A stretch of 64,000 bases of DNA from Pseudoalteromonas sp. UG3-2 (GCF_037120705.1 NZ_JAWLJU010000002.1:1674001-1738000); one strand, 5' to 3'; positions 37,682 through 48,127 are shown, counted from the stretch's first letter. Made by a program: numbers and translations. Notes: generated by a model not told the origin, from the letters alone.

Positions 37682-38149
37682 TTATTTTGTTAATGCTTCA
37701 AAATACCATTTTGTATGCTTATGAACTGCAGGCGATTTAAGCAACTCATCAAAACTGAACCATTTATATGCTGCATGCTGTTCATTTAATGGCAATGTAT
37801 CAAGCTTTTGTTTTGTTAACCTTACTACATAAGCAATTGCGACATAGTGTGTTTTTATTTTATCGTTAAATACGCAATCATCATAAAAATGATCATAAGG
37901 GCCAAGCAGCTCGGCAGTTGATAATTCGAGTTCAATACCCAGCTCGTTAAGTGTTAGCCTTTTAAAAGCATTAGCCAGTGACTCATTTTTTAAAATGCGA
38001 CCACCAGGAACAAACCAAAAGCCCTCAGCAGGGCGGTTTAGCCTTTGCCCAAGTAATGCTTCATTTTGTTCATTAAGAACAACAAGGTCTATAGATACTA
38101 ATGGTGTACTGTCGATGACGGTTTCAAACGTTTTTTGCTCTAAAAACAT
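37682..38149 (-). CDS. gmm: Gmm, GDP-mannose mannosyl hydrolase (Nudix family)
   Basis: 155 residues with the Gmm-type variant Nudix box: FWFVPGGRILKNESLANAFKRLTLNELGIE. LVSIDLVVLNEQNEALLGQRLNRPAEG and HFYDDCVFNDKIKTHYVAIAYVVRL match E. coli WcaH. Hydrolyses GDP-mannose or GDP-glucose, probably tuning GDP-sugar pools. Only one base follows its start before the stop of fcl, placing it in the gmd-fcl-gmm-manC series typical of colanic-acid-like loci. Confidence 0.93.
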   Translation of the reverse strand: MFLEQKTFETVIDSTPLVSIDLVVLNEQNEALLGQRLNRPAEGFWFVPGGRILKNESLANAFKRLTLNELGIELELSTAELLGPYDHFYDDCVFNDKIKTHYVAIAYVVRLTKQKLDTLPLNEQHAAYKWFSFDELLKSPAVHKHTKWYFEALTK

Positions 38150-38150
38150 A

Positions 38151-39128
38151 CTATTTTCTAAAGTTGTCTTGGTTAGCTAAGAACCACTCATAGGTCTGTG
38201 CTAAACCTTCTTCAAGGCTGATTTTATATTGCCAACCCAAAGACTTTAATCTAGAAACATCCATAAGCTTACGAGGCGCACCATCTGGCTTTGAAGTATC
38301 AAACTCAATATCACCGTTAAAACCAACTACTTTAGCTACAGTTTCGACTAACTCACGAATAGTACAATCGATACCCGTACCCACATTAATATGATTAAGC
38401 ATCTCTTGTGTATTTGAGTTATAAACATCATCACTAAGGTTCATAACATGAATAGAAGCTGCAGCCATATCATCAACGTGTAAAAATTCACGCATAGGCT
38501 TACCTGACCCCCAAGCAACAACCTTGTCATCACCAGCCAGTTTAGCTTCGTGGAAGCGTCTCAGTAGTGCAGGTATTACATGAGAGTTTTCTGGATGAAA
38601 ATTATCATTTTCACCATATAAATTAGTTGGCATAACTGAGCGGTAATTTCGCCCATATTGACGATTATATGATTCACACATTTTAATACCGGCAATTTTA
38701 GCAATTGCGTAAGGTTCATTAGTTGGCTCTAAAATACCAGTTAACAGTGCGCTTTCTGTCATTGGTTGATCTGCAAATTTAGGGTAGATACAACTTGACC
38801 CTAAAAACAGCAAGTCATTAACATCAGATAAGTGTGCACTATGGATGATATTATTTTGAATCATCAAGTTCTCATATATAAACTCTGCAGGGTAAGTATT
38901 ATTTGCAATAATCCCCCCGACTTTAGCCGCAGCTAAATACACCTGATCAATATCATTCGATTCAAAAAAATCAGCAACTTCACTTTGGTTCAGAAGATTT
39001 AACTCTGAGCGAGAGCGAGTGATAACATTCACTCTTGGCTGATTTTGTAATTGCCTAACAATGGCACTGCCGACCATTCCGTTATGACCTGCGACAAAAA
39101 TCGTTTTAGCTTGCATCGTTCTATCCAT
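38151..39128 (-). CDS. fcl: Fcl (WcaG), GDP-L-fucose synthase
   Basis: 325 residues; [16 protein letters not shown] binds [20 protein letters not shown] and [20 protein letters not shown] supply the Ser/Tyr/Lys triad, [28 protein letters not shown] is the family signature. Epimerises and reduces GDP-4-keto-6-deoxymannose to GDP-L-fucose. Start is either ATG 39128 or ATG 39116 (321 residues); neither has a strong ribosome site. A hairpin lies just upstream between gmd and this gene. Confidence 0.95.
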   Translation of the reverse strand: MDRTMQAKTIFVAGHNGMVGSAIVRQLQNQPRVNVITRSRSELNLLNQSEVADFFESNDIDQVYLAAAKVGGIIANNTYPAEFIYENLMIQNNIIHSAHLSDVNDLLFLGSSCIYPKFADQPMTESALLTGILEPTNEPYAIAKIAGIKMCESYNRQYGRNYRSVMPTNLYGENDNFHPENSHVIPALLRRFHEAKLAGDDKVVAWGSGKPMREFLHVDDMAAASIHVMNLSDDVYNSNTQEMLNHINVGTGIDCTIRELVETVAKVVGFNGDIEFDTSKPDGAPRKLMDVSRLKSLGWQYKISLEEGLAQTYEWFLANQDNFRK

Positions 39129-39135
39129 AATAAAA

Positions 39136-39152
39136 CCCAGCTTTACGCTGGG
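39136..39152 (-). terminator. Hairpin with T-run between gmd and fcl
   Basis: CCCAGC-GTAAA-GCTGGG followed by TTTTATT on the coding (minus) strand, ending seven bases before the fcl start. It looks like a small terminator or attenuator inside the operon. Its core (CAGC-TTTAC-GCTG on the plus strand) resembles the REP hairpin CCGGC-TTTAC-GCCGG, so it may be a decayed REP. Confidence 0.5.
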
Positions 39153-39181
39153 CTAATAATTTTATAACTAAAGGCTTAAGG

Positions 39182-40300
39182 TTACTCTACAGAGACACTA
39201 ACATCGTAGCCGTGCGACTTTAAAATTGCATGTTGCTTCGCTTTAGCTAAATCACTTTGCACCATTTCAGCACACATTTCTTCTACAGTAATTTCAGGTT
39301 CCCAACCTAACTTTTGTTTCGCTTTTGTTGGGTCGCCAAGTAGCGTTTCTACTTCAGCTGGGCGGAAATAACGAGGATCTACGCGAACAATTATATCTCC
39401 TACATTTAGGGCTTCAGCATTATCGCCCTCAATAGCAACCACAGTAGCAACTTCGTCAACACCCTCACCACTAAATTCTAAAGTAATACCTAGCTCTTTA
39501 GCCGAAAGTGTTACGAACTCACGTACAGAAATTTGCTTACCGGTTGCTATTACAAAATCTTCCGGTGTTTCTTGTTGAAGCATCATCCACTGCATACGCA
39601 CATAGTCTTTAGCATGGCCCCAATCACGTAGTGCGTCCATGTTACCTAGGTATAAACATTTTTCTAAACCTTGCGAAATATTTGCTAAACCACGAGTAAT
39701 CTTACGAGTGACGAAAGTTTCACCACGACGCGGTGACTCATGGTTAAATAAAATACCATTACATGCATACATACCATATGATTCGCGGTAGTTTACTGCG
39801 ATCCAATAAGCGTACATTTTAGCTACAGCATAAGGTGAGCGTGGGTGAAATGGCGTTGTCTCTTTTTGTGGGATCTCTTGCACTTCACCATAAAGCTCAG
39901 AAGTTGATGCTTGATAAAACTTAGTTTTCTTCTCTAAACCTAAAAAGCGAATCGCCTCTAACAAACGTAATGTGCCAATAGCATCTACATCAGCGGTATA
40001 TTCTGGGGCTTCGAACGATACAGCAACATGGCTTTGCGCACCTAAGTTGTATACTTCATCAGGCTGTACTTCTTTTAAAATACGAGTTAAGTTAGATGTG
40101 TCAGTTAAATCACCGTAATGTAGAAAGAATTTAGGATTCGATTCATGAATGTCTTGATATATGTGATCGACACGCTCAGTATTAAAGCTAGATGCTCTGC
40201 GTTTTATACCATGTACCTCATAGCCTTTTTCGAGTAAAAACTCAGCTAAATAAGATCCATCTTGTCCTGTTACACCAGTGATTAAAGCTACTTTATTCAT
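39182..40300 (-). CDS. gmd: Gmd, GDP-mannose 4,6-dehydratase
   Basis: 372 residues, full length. [42 protein letters not shown] at the N-terminus, [38 protein letters not shown] (catalytic Tyr and Lys) and [17 protein letters not shown]. Converts GDP-mannose to GDP-4-keto-6-deoxymannose, the Fcl substrate. Starts 11 bases after the stop of the neighbouring glycosyltransferase gene. Confidence 0.97.
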   Translation of the reverse strand: MNKVALITGVTGQDGSYLAEFLLEKGYEVHGIKRRASSFNTERVDHIYQDIHESNPKFFLHYGDLTDTSNLTRILKEVQPDEVYNLGAQSHVAVSFEAPEYTADVDAIGTLRLLEAIRFLGLEKKTKFYQASTSELYGEVQEIPQKETTPFHPRSPYAVAKMYAYWIAVNYRESYGMYACNGILFNHESPRRGETFVTRKITRGLANISQGLEKCLYLGNMDALRDWGHAKDYVRMQWMMLQQETPEDFVIATGKQISVREFVTLSAKELGITLEFSGEGVDEVATVVAIEGDNAEALNVGDIIVRVDPRYFRPAEVETLLGDPTKAKQKLGWEPEITVEEMCAEMVQSDLAKAKQHAILKSHGYDVSVSVE

Positions 40301-40311
40301 TTAAAATCTCA

Positions 40312-41532
40312 CTATATTAATTTTTCGTATATTCCATTATAATCCGATGCTATTTTAGCTGGATTAAATTTTTCTTTGATATATTCTGCAGAATTTTTTG
40401 ACATCAAATCTACCTTCGACTTTTCTAGGCTAATGTATTTAGCAATACACTCAGCGAGACTCTTTGAGCAAAAGGGTTCTGCTAGAAAACCATTATAATT
40501 ATCAATTATAATATCTTTTAGGCCTGAATAATTAAAAGCAACAACAGGAGTCCCACATGCACAACTTTCGGCTGCGACTTGGCCAAATGCTTCAGCTCTT
40601 GATGGCACAACTGTTAAGTCAGCAAGCCTATATAAACTCGCCATTGATTCCTCTGAATTTATATGGCCGACTTTAATGATATCAAAATGTGGAATACTAC
40701 TATCGTCAAACTCCCCACCGAAAGCCACAAGCTTCACTTTATTTTTTTTGCTTTGTGGAAGCATTTCGTCTAACAAAGCAAGTGCGCTAATTAGCAAGTC
40801 AGCTCCCTTAACAGGATTAACAGCCCCTCCTACAGCTCCAAAAAGTACTAAAAAGTCATCATCTGAAACGCCTAAATGCCGCCTAGTTAAAGAGTTTGAA
40901 TTGTGAGGTGAAAAAATATCTACAGGTATTGGGTTTCCTACCACATGGACCGTTTTGCCAGCTAATAAGACGCTTTGTTCAACTCTAGACTTCATCCAAG
41001 TAGAGGGTACAGTAATTTCAAAGCTAGCTTTATTTAAATATTTCATTTTACGTTTAAAAGTGTGAATAGAGGAGAAAGGAATACTTATTTTCGTATCAAA
41101 ACCTTTATTATATAACCCAAACCTTCCTTCAGCATAATGTTCATTTCCACAATAAAGCCATTCATCATGTAAAGTAATTATACATTTATGTTTGCTAGTT
41201 AACTTACTCACTTTCTCTATGGAAATAGCGTCATTATTAACCCAATGCAAGTGAACTAAAGCTGGTTTAATACTTAGCAATTCATTAGTTATAGGTGAGT
41301 TAAAGATATTGAGAGAAACTTTATTTCTATAATTAAAATTAAAAATACGCCCCAAAGCATAAGATATTAACCTAAATAAAAAATATCTTTTACCGGCAAA
41401 GCCACCACATTCATCTGCGGCACGAAAATCGACATCACTCCCTGAAGCTTTTAAGGCCTCACTAATTCTTCTAGCCGCTTGTGCTGCACCACCTGATGTT
41501 CGAGAAAATGAGAAAAATAAAACTTTAATCAT
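40312..41532 (-). CDS. Family 4 glycosyltransferase (WcaC-like)
   Basis: 406 residues, GT-B fold. The N-terminal FSFSRTSGGAAQAARRISEAL, LVHLHWVNND and CIITLHDEWLYCGNEHY place it with colanic acid WcaC-type retaining enzymes; the C-terminal half has VVPSRAEAFGQVAAESCACGTPVVAF, the donor-binding E-x7-E region. Very similar in plan to the protein at 44546-45802, so the two may descend from one gene. Donor unknown. Confidence 0.92.
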   Translation of the reverse strand: MIKVLFFSFSRTSGGAAQAARRISEALKASGSDVDFRAADECGGFAGKRYFLFRLISYALGRIFNFNYRNKVSLNIFNSPITNELLSIKPALVHLHWVNNDAISIEKVSKLTSKHKCIITLHDEWLYCGNEHYAEGRFGLYNKGFDTKISIPFSSIHTFKRKMKYLNKASFEITVPSTWMKSRVEQSVLLAGKTVHVVGNPIPVDIFSPHNSNSLTRRHLGVSDDDFLVLFGAVGGAVNPVKGADLLISALALLDEMLPQSKKNKVKLVAFGGEFDDSSIPHFDIIKVGHINSEESMASLYRLADLTVVPSRAEAFGQVAAESCACGTPVVAFNYSGLKDIIIDNYNGFLAEPFCSKSLAECIAKYISLEKSKVDLMSKNSAEYIKEKFNPAKIASDYNGIYEKLI

Positions 41533-41578
41533 GTTAATGCTACTTTCTCCAGTAAACTGAGTCTGTATTAATTTTAAT

Positions 41579-42649
41579 TTAAGATTTTAAATCTTCGATC
41601 ATACCCACAAACCTATTAAACATATCACTTGTATTAAAGGATTGAGATATAGTGAGCATGGCGCTATTTGACATTTTCATATAATTTTTCTCGTCTAGGT
41701 TGAAAATTAGATTAATCTTTGAAACTAGATCATTAATATTTCCCTTGTCAAAACAATACCCGTTTATATTATTTCTGAAAGCTGAAAATTCAGGCATATG
41801 ATATTTGCTATCGGAATGTATAATAGCAGGTAGACCATAGTTAAATGCATGAATAAGACTAAGCCCAACAGCCCCGGGGTACACAAATACATGTGAACTT
41901 AGCATCACCTGTGCAATTTCGCATTCATCAAATAAAGCCCCATGCCAAATAACTCTATCTTTCAACCCTAGTTTAAATGCAATACCTTTATAATATTCAA
42001 TATTTTCACAACTACCAATAACATTAAGATTTATACTATTCTCAACTTGTGATAATGCATGTAAAAGAAACTCAAAATTAGACTTTTTAGTAATACGGCC
42101 AACAAAAACCAGATTAAATCCGGAGCTACCTCGCTGAGGAGCATCGGCTTTATCTATACAGTTCTTTATCGCATGAGAGTCCAATCCATTATTAAGCGCA
42201 TAACATTGATATTGGGCTAAACTCATACACTCTTTGTCGGTATAAACCAAGATAGCAGTTGCTAACCTCATGAGATAAATTCGTAGAGCAGCTGCTCTAC
42301 TATAACTTCCAGCAGTCCAACCATGTCCCCACCAAACTGTCTTAACTCCCTTAAGCCTTAAAAAAATGAATAATAGCATATAATTTAAGACTCGTGGATT
42401 TCCGTTAATAACAACAATATCGCCTTTTCTGTATGGAGAGTTTAAAGGTAACCCTTTATGCCAAAATATCTTATTAAAAAAACTTTTAAAGCCTTTAGAC
42501 AAAACCAATTTATTTGACTCATATACAGTTTTGACACCTAAAAAGTCAGTTTCTGTTGTATAAAAGTTAATATCATATTTTTTTTCTAAGTTATTAAAAA
42601 AAGGAATCCGATATTTTGGTATTGCAGGCTGAATGATGTGAAGCTTCAT
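41579..42649 (-). CDS. Family 4 glycosyltransferase
   Basis: 356 residues, GT-B fold. Begins KLHIIQPAIPKYRIPFFNNL, then WWGHGWT, NLVFVGRITKKSNFEFLLHAL and, in the donor site, SSHVFVYPGAVGLSLIHAFNYGLPAI. AT-rich with many rare codons, as are its neighbours between 40 and 49 kb, a usual sign of a strain-variable serotype region. Its donor sugar cannot be assigned. Confidence 0.88.
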   Translation of the reverse strand: MKLHIIQPAIPKYRIPFFNNLEKKYDINFYTTETDFLGVKTVYESNKLVLSKGFKSFFNKIFWHKGLPLNSPYRKGDIVVINGNPRVLNYMLLFIFLRLKGVKTVWWGHGWTAGSYSRAAALRIYLMRLATAILVYTDKECMSLAQYQCYALNNGLDSHAIKNCIDKADAPQRGSSGFNLVFVGRITKKSNFEFLLHALSQVENSINLNVIGSCENIEYYKGIAFKLGLKDRVIWHGALFDECEIAQVMLSSHVFVYPGAVGLSLIHAFNYGLPAIIHSDSKYHMPEFSAFRNNINGYCFDKGNINDLVSKINLIFNLDEKNYMKMSNSAMLTISQSFNTSDMFNRFVGMIEDLKS

Positions 42650-42654
42650 AAGAA

Positions 42655-43350
42655 TTATTTCAATCCGACTTTAAGTGCTATCATATAAAGGAAAGAGGCA
42701 AAAACGCTTTTTAAGCCAAAAATATTATAGACAGCTCTATATTTATCTATTCGCTTTTCTTTCGAAACCGAGGAAGATACACCTCCACCTTCAAACTCAC
42801 AAACAATTTCATTTGAATAAAGAAGTGATTTCCTATCTTGTTTATATAATCGGGCGACCAAATCATAATCACCATAAATTTTGTATCTTAAGTCATAATG
42901 AATTCCATTTCGGAAAAACATTGCTTGGTGGCAAGCATGGATAATTCCTAACATAAGAAAGTGGGCTGGCAAAGGAGGTATTATTTCCTTTAATTTAAAT
43001 TGGGCCCCATATATCAAATTTATATTTTCAGGAACTTTTTTCTTAAATACATTACTAATAGCTTTACTACTATAAAAGGTATCACCGCTATTCATAAAGC
43101 TTATCCACTCACCTTTAGCGTTATTAATACCTTTATTCATAGCATCATAGATCCCCGAATCTTTCTCACTGATTAAAACATTAATACTCTCTTTATATTT
43201 TTCAACAACATCAACAAAACCATCTGTAGAACCGCCATCGACAATAATAAACTCAACGTCATCATAATCCTGCTCTATAACGCTTAAGATAGTCTTTATT
43301 AAACCTTTTGAGTTATTATAATTAACAGTCACAACTGAAATTTTACACAT
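42655..43350 (-). CDS. Family 2 glycosyltransferase
   Basis: 231 residues, GT-A fold with VVTVNYNNSKGLIKTILSVIEQDYDDVEFIIVDGGSTDG, SEKDSGIYDAMNKGI and the metal site SFMNSGDTFY (an MNSGD variant of the DxD motif). Overlaps the wzy-like gene by eight bases. Resembles the GT2 enzyme at 33966-34727 in its first half. Confidence 0.92.
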   Translation of the reverse strand: MCKISVVTVNYNNSKGLIKTILSVIEQDYDDVEFIIVDGGSTDGFVDVVEKYKESINVLISEKDSGIYDAMNKGINNAKGEWISFMNSGDTFYSSKAISNVFKKKVPENINLIYGAQFKLKEIIPPLPAHFLMLGIIHACHQAMFFRNGIHYDLRYKIYGDYDLVARLYKQDRKSLLYSNEIVCEFEGGGVSSSVSKEKRIDKYRAVYNIFGLKSVFASFLYMIALKVGLK

Positions 43351-44539
43351 TTAATTCACTTCGTCCTTTACTGTCATTAACATCCCTTTCGAGACAAATC
43401 CAAAATAAGCTTATACACCAAAAGAAAGGTGTATCAAACAGGGGTTGAAAAAATAGCATAGTAATAAAAAAAGGCAGTGTAATGGCTAAATACTTATAAC
43501 TTCCATTTTTCCCCACAATGAAAAGTGGAAAAACGTATAAAATGATAACCAATAAAAAATTATGGAAACCAATATAGCCCAAACTAGCTATCAAATTTAT
43601 GTTCCCAAGTACTGAGCTATCGTCTTTTAAATAACCTATTCCAAAAGGTGTATTTATGAAGTTTTGGAAACCATTTAATAAAGCATCAGTCCTTCCTGAT
43701 ATCGACGAGGTATGGCTTGTTTTTTTTGCATAATAACCAATATATGGAGCAAACAAAAAAACAGCTATACTAATCATAAAGACTATAAAACCATATAGGA
43801 TAGAACCAACCTTATTATTACTTCTAACTAAATGTATAAAAAATATTGATATTAAGAATACTGTATAGCCTGGTATTGAAAACGTTAGGAACATTGCAAT
43901 AAAACAACCTGTCAAGATCCACTTTTTTCTAGAATAGAAAATGGATGTATAGGAGTAGCAGAATGTCGCTAAAGCCTGCATAATACCTGGCTCCCTCATG
44001 AATGATGAGAACCTCAACAAGGTCAAACCATTAGTATTGAATTCTCCAGACGCTATGCTAAATGGTAAATACAGTAAACCAGCATTTGGGTATTCGAATA
44101 TTTCAAATTTATAGAGGAGCAAGCCTCCAGCTCCCATTACTGAATAGATTATGAAAGTTATTAGTGATGAAACGCCTAAAAATGCAACAACCTTACTTAA
44201 TACTAATAAAATATCTATTTTTCTATTATTTGTAGAAAACCACAACAAAAAACAAACAATCGGGATTAAATTAGTTACCACTGATGATAAAAAAACTAAC
44301 AACCCTCCTTGATTAAACAAAGTACTAATAAGTAAAGAACACCAAAAAAGAATAAAGATAAGCAAATATCTCAATGCGGCTCTAGATAGCTTGACTTTAC
44401 AATATAAAGTTATAAGAAAAATAGAAAGGCATGATGTTACTAAACCTATATAGGCATAGTTTTGTGCAAAAAGACTAGGCCTTAAGAACATAAGGGTTGT
44501 AATTAAAAACACCATCAATAAGCTAGAAATTAAAAACAT
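43343..44539 (-). CDS. Wzy-like polysaccharide polymerase, multi-pass membrane protein
   Basis: 398 residues with about ten to twelve hydrophobic helices and almost no other recognisable motif, which is normal for Wzy. A large loop region holds SSFMREPGIMQALATFCYSY and TSSISGRTDALLNGFQNFINTPFGIGYL, the latter resembling the SGR.....G pattern seen in O-antigen ligase/polymerase family members. Located among glycosyltransferases with a flippase gene nearby, so repeat-unit polymerisation in the periplasm is the best guess. Confidence 0.8.
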   Translation of the reverse strand: MFLISSLLMVFLITTLMFLRPSLFAQNYAYIGLVTSCLSIFLITLYCKVKLSRAALRYLLIFILFWCSLLISTLFNQGGLLVFLSSVVTNLIPIVCFLLWFSTNNRKIDILLVLSKVVAFLGVSSLITFIIYSVMGAGGLLLYKFEIFEYPNAGLLYLPFSIASGEFNTNGLTLLRFSSFMREPGIMQALATFCYSYTSIFYSRKKWILTGCFIAMFLTFSIPGYTVFLISIFFIHLVRSNNKVGSILYGFIVFMISIAVFLFAPYIGYYAKKTSHTSSISGRTDALLNGFQNFINTPFGIGYLKDDSSVLGNINLIASLGYIGFHNFLLVIILYVFPLFIVGKNGSYKYLAITLPFFITMLFFQPLFDTPFFWCISLFWICLERDVNDSKGRSELNV

Positions 44540-44545
44540 ACTTAG

Positions 44546-45802
44546 CTATTTACCTACAGCTGCATCATGGAGAATTGAGTTGTAAAGTTTTAAATATAAA
44601 TCTGCTATTTTTTCTTCATTTCTTTTCATATTTGAGACTTGGGCGATCTCATTGGGTATGGTGGTTTTATTTAACTGCTTAAGTATTTTACTAGCTAAGG
44701 ACTCTGCTGCTAAAGTACAGGCCAGCTCGCCCATCAAATCACTACATATTAAATCACTCAATCCACCAACTTGGTAACTGACGGCAGGTGTACCACAAGC
44801 AAGTGACTCAACTAACGTATTAGGTAAATTATCCTGTAAAGAAGGTGCTACAAAAAAATCAGCCGCATTATAGGCCGCAATTAAACTATAATCATCCTTA
44901 AGCACTCCTAGATAGTGAGCTTTTAATCCAACCTCCTTTTCTAAATCCCCCTCTTCTGCTCCGAAGATTACTATCTCTACATTATTTTCTGATAATTGCT
45001 CACTAATTAATTCAAGTGCTTCTTTTAATAGGTGGTAACCCTTCCTAGGATCTGAAGTACTAGACATGGCACCAAATAGAATTAATATTTTATTTTCCGG
45101 TAAGTTTAACAACTTTCGACAAAACTGAGTATCTAGCACTTTATATGAGTTGTGATCCAAGCAATTGGGGATAACATAAGAAGATGTACCATTTAATAAG
45201 TAGCTTCTTTGAAGTGATTCATTTAGCCATTTGCTGGGAGAGACATAATGAATATTTGTGTTATTCTGAAGATACTTTTTTTTCTTCTTGAAAACAAGTT
45301 TATCTATATCTATACCTTTAGATGTGATCAACTTATTGTTTTCAGAATACCCACTTAAATACCGTTCATTTCCGCTAAGCTCACAATAATGTTCGGCTCC
45401 ACAAAAGGGCCACATATCATGCAAGGTCCATACAATTGGAGCTTTAATTCTAGAAATATCTTTAGGGGATAAGAACTCATTACCGACCCAATGAAGGTTT
45501 ACTACATCAACATCCATTTGATTAATAACATCAGCTACTCCATTGCTAAAAAAGTTTATAGAGTGGTGAACTTTATTTTCTTTAGTTTGAAACTTTAAAA
45601 TATTTCTCGATATTACCCCTGCAATTTTCACTCGTAGCCGACATAGTCCTTTTAAATTTTGAACATTACTATTTTTAGATAGCTTATCGACCACTAACAT
45701 AGAACTATTTATACCAGCTTTTCTTTGCGCTATATGAAGTCTATAAGCAGCTTTTGCAGCACCGCCATTTAAATCGCTATAAGTTATGTGTAAAACTTTC
45801 AT
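44546..45802 (-). CDS. Family 4 glycosyltransferase (WcaC-like)
   Basis: 418 residues, GT-B fold. KVLHITYSDLNGGAAKAAYRLHIAQRKAGI, VVNLHWVGNEFLSPKDI, IVWTLHDMWPFCGAEHYC and the donor site FVAPSLQDNLPNTLVESLACGTPAVSYQVGG are typical of the colanic-acid-type group. The start is six bases after the wzy-like stop in transcript order of the operon and its start abuts the preceding fusion gene, so the genes are tightly linked. Confidence 0.92.
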   Translation of the reverse strand: MKVLHITYSDLNGGAAKAAYRLHIAQRKAGINSSMLVVDKLSKNSNVQNLKGLCRLRVKIAGVISRNILKFQTKENKVHHSINFFSNGVADVINQMDVDVVNLHWVGNEFLSPKDISRIKAPIVWTLHDMWPFCGAEHYCELSGNERYLSGYSENNKLITSKGIDIDKLVFKKKKKYLQNNTNIHYVSPSKWLNESLQRSYLLNGTSSYVIPNCLDHNSYKVLDTQFCRKLLNLPENKILILFGAMSSTSDPRKGYHLLKEALELISEQLSENNVEIVIFGAEEGDLEKEVGLKAHYLGVLKDDYSLIAAYNAADFFVAPSLQDNLPNTLVESLACGTPAVSYQVGGLSDLICSDLMGELACTLAAESLASKILKQLNKTTIPNEIAQVSNMKRNEEKIADLYLKLYNSILHDAAVGK

Positions 45803-48127
45803 CTAGAAAACGGCCTTTTCAAAAGACTCACAAAACTTTAACTCTAATTCTGAAGTTGAAGGCTTTTTAGTATTCAGCAACTCTAAATACATATTCAGTA
45901 GACTTTCGGAATTCAGGTTCTGAATCGCAATATTAGGTACGTCGTATTTTTCAGCTAGAGAGCGCACTTTCCCTTTACCCATTGTATAGTCGATAGCCAT
46001 TGAGCTAACATCTAAGCCAAGACCAAAGACTAGAGAGTGAAACCTCATTGCAACTAAACCATCTGCTGCTGCAATTTGCTCAGCATAATCTATCGGGGCG
46101 AGCTCTTTGCCCAATAAACTATAATCAAGATAATCATTTAATTTATCTGAATACCGGAAAAGCTTGCGATAAAACCACCTATCATCACTACCAAAATGAT
46201 TTGTACACATAGGTAATGGCTTAATAATTAAGTTTGGATTTGTCTCAACCAACTTTTCAAGGGATTTAATTACGGATTTTTCATAATTATCTTTTATTTT
46301 AATTGAATCATCCTTTGAATAATCTCTTGCATACTCTTGATAAGGGAAGTCTCTTAAGCCCAACATCAAAACTTTTTTGGATTGTACTTTATCTGTTTGT
46401 TCATTTTGGATTGCTTGTTTAATTGATGCTAACCATGTAAAAGCGGGATCTTCAGCCACAAAATCATTCTTTATATCAACACCTAGAGATTGAGCACCTC
46501 GTAAAGATTTCTCATCACGGTAAATCTTAACATCACTTAATTTTAAAATAGCTGCAATACTATCATTTAACCACTCATCACCTAATGGGCCAACTCCACA
46601 GCTAGCTACTATTGTTTTTGCGCCATTCTCCTTTGCATTCTCAAACATTACATGCATTGGAGCAAGAGCATTAATTGCCATTAAAGGACCGCCACCAAAG
46701 ACCATATAATCTACCTTTTTTGATAAATACAATGCTTCATCTATACTAACAACACTAGCACTCTTTAACTCTGGCATTTGAAGTTGAGTCATTTTACAAA
46801 TATATTTATTCAAAGAAGCTATTATTATTTGAGTATCCTCACCTAAGTATTTCTTGAAAGCTAAAATAATACCCGCCAGTATTGCTTTATCACCCAAAGT
46901 TTCTGTGCCATACCACCCACATATTAATACTGATTTTGACTTTCTTACAGCAACATTTGAAATTGAGTCATTAGCCCTCAAAGTTTTAAGCTTTTCTAGG
47001 TACGCTTTTTTCTTCTTAAAATCATTAATAGTAATTAAACCTGGTATTTTTTTTAGTTTATCTCTTAAATTTAATTTACTTTTTAAATATTCACCTAACA
47101 ACCTTCTATAAACTTGTGGGCTTGGTTTACCTGTATAGTCATGATTGCAGTTATCACAATCATTCTTGATTATATCTTGTAAGTGTTTCTCATTAGAAAA
47201 ATAAGCTTGTTTTGGATCTCCAGTTGCTATATTAGGCATTAAAGTTTTACTTTGGACAGCACAATAAGCAAGTTCACCTTTAGCCGTAATTGTAGCTCCA
47301 CGGTGCTTCCAATTACAGCCAGCTTCCCGTGGCTTCTGGTACAAAATTTGGTTGATTAAAGATCTATAGAAAAAGTTTTGCATTATACTTTTTTCGTAAG
47401 ATTCAATTAAGCCTTCTAAAAACTCAACTAACTCATACTTTTCAGTAAATGTTAATGCATAAGGATCTAATAAGTTTTCTGTATACAACCTCTGATGAGG
47501 TATACCTAGACGATACTTTATATAAAGTTCATTTTTTATACAGAACTCAAGAAGCTCTGTTAAATGAAAGACATTTTCTTTTATTATTGTGCAGCCAATA
47601 CGAACATTATCCACATCAGCAGATTCCTTGGCGTACTTTATAACATGTTGCGCATTTTTAAAGTTTCCAGTTTTACCTCTTACTTTATCATGCACCTCTT
47701 CAAACCCATCTAGTGAAATCATAACATCGAAGTTTATATTATTTTTTTTGCATATAATGCCTATTTGCTCAATTTTTTCGATTACTTGCTTGTATTTGTA
47801 GGCATTAGTAATAAGAGATATAGCCTTCAACTTAGGCATACCATCAACACAAGTTTGGACAACTTCTTTTAAGTCATCACGTAAAGTGGGTTCTCCACCA
47901 TTAAACCCTATGCTGCTCACCTCAGAAAACAAATCACTTGTTAGGCCTTTTTGTAAGTCAGCTACAGTTATATCAGAACTTTGTTTGTTCTCCCAAATAC
48001 GACACATTTGGCATTTAGAATTACAAATATCAATCACAGGAAATTGTATAACTTGTGGTTTTTCTAATTGAAACGGGTAGGGTTCAAAAAGTGGCTTTAA
48101 GTTGTTATAAACTGTTGATATTTTCAT
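45803..48127 (-). CDS. Fusion of a radical SAM/SPASM-like enzyme and a polysaccharide pyruvyltransferase domain
   Basis: 774 residues in one uninterrupted frame. Residues 1-340: radical SAM core with CxxxCxxC at C35, C39, C42 (VIDICNSKCQMCRIW), the GGEP motif (78-81) and a C-terminal SPASM-like cysteine set (C272, C290, C325, C328). After a Lys-rich linker, residues 399-750 form a CsaB/WcaK-type polysaccharide pyruvyltransferase domain: VLICGWYGTETLGDKAIL, DYMVFGGGPLM, VASCGVGPLG, VAEDPAFTW, MRFHSLVFGLG. Pyruvyltransferases add pyruvate ketals to sugars from phosphoenolpyruvate. The radical SAM part has no assignable substrate; it could modify the same glycan or the protein could be a larger bifunctional tailoring enzyme. 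Located second after the flippase gene. Confidence 0.88.
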   Translation of the reverse strand: MKISTVYNNLKPLFEPYPFQLEKPQVIQFPVIDICNSKCQMCRIWENKQSSDITVADLQKGLTSDLFSEVSSIGFNGGEPTLRDDLKEVVQTCVDGMPKLKAISLITNAYKYKQVIEKIEQIGIICKKNNINFDVMISLDGFEEVHDKVRGKTGNFKNAQHVIKYAKESADVDNVRIGCTIIKENVFHLTELLEFCIKNELYIKYRLGIPHQRLYTENLLDPYALTFTEKYELVEFLEGLIESYEKSIMQNFFYRSLINQILYQKPREAGCNWKHRGATITAKGELAYCAVQSKTLMPNIATGDPKQAYFSNEKHLQDIIKNDCDNCNHDYTGKPSPQVYRRLLGEYLKSKLNLRDKLKKIPGLITINDFKKKKAYLEKLKTLRANDSISNVAVRKSKSVLICGWYGTETLGDKAILAGIILAFKKYLGEDTQIIIASLNKYICKMTQLQMPELKSASVVSIDEALYLSKKVDYMVFGGGPLMAINALAPMHVMFENAKENGAKTIVASCGVGPLGDEWLNDSIAAILKLSDVKIYRDEKSLRGAQSLGVDIKNDFVAEDPAFTWLASIKQAIQNEQTDKVQSKKVLMLGLRDFPYQEYARDYSKDDSIKIKDNYEKSVIKSLEKLVETNPNLIIKPLPMCTNHFGSDDRWFYRKLFRYSDKLNDYLDYSLLGKELAPIDYAEQIAAADGLVAMRFHSLVFGLGLDVSSMAIDYTMGKGKVRSLAEKYDVPNIAIQNLNSESLLNMYLELLNTKKPSTSELELKFCESFEKAVF

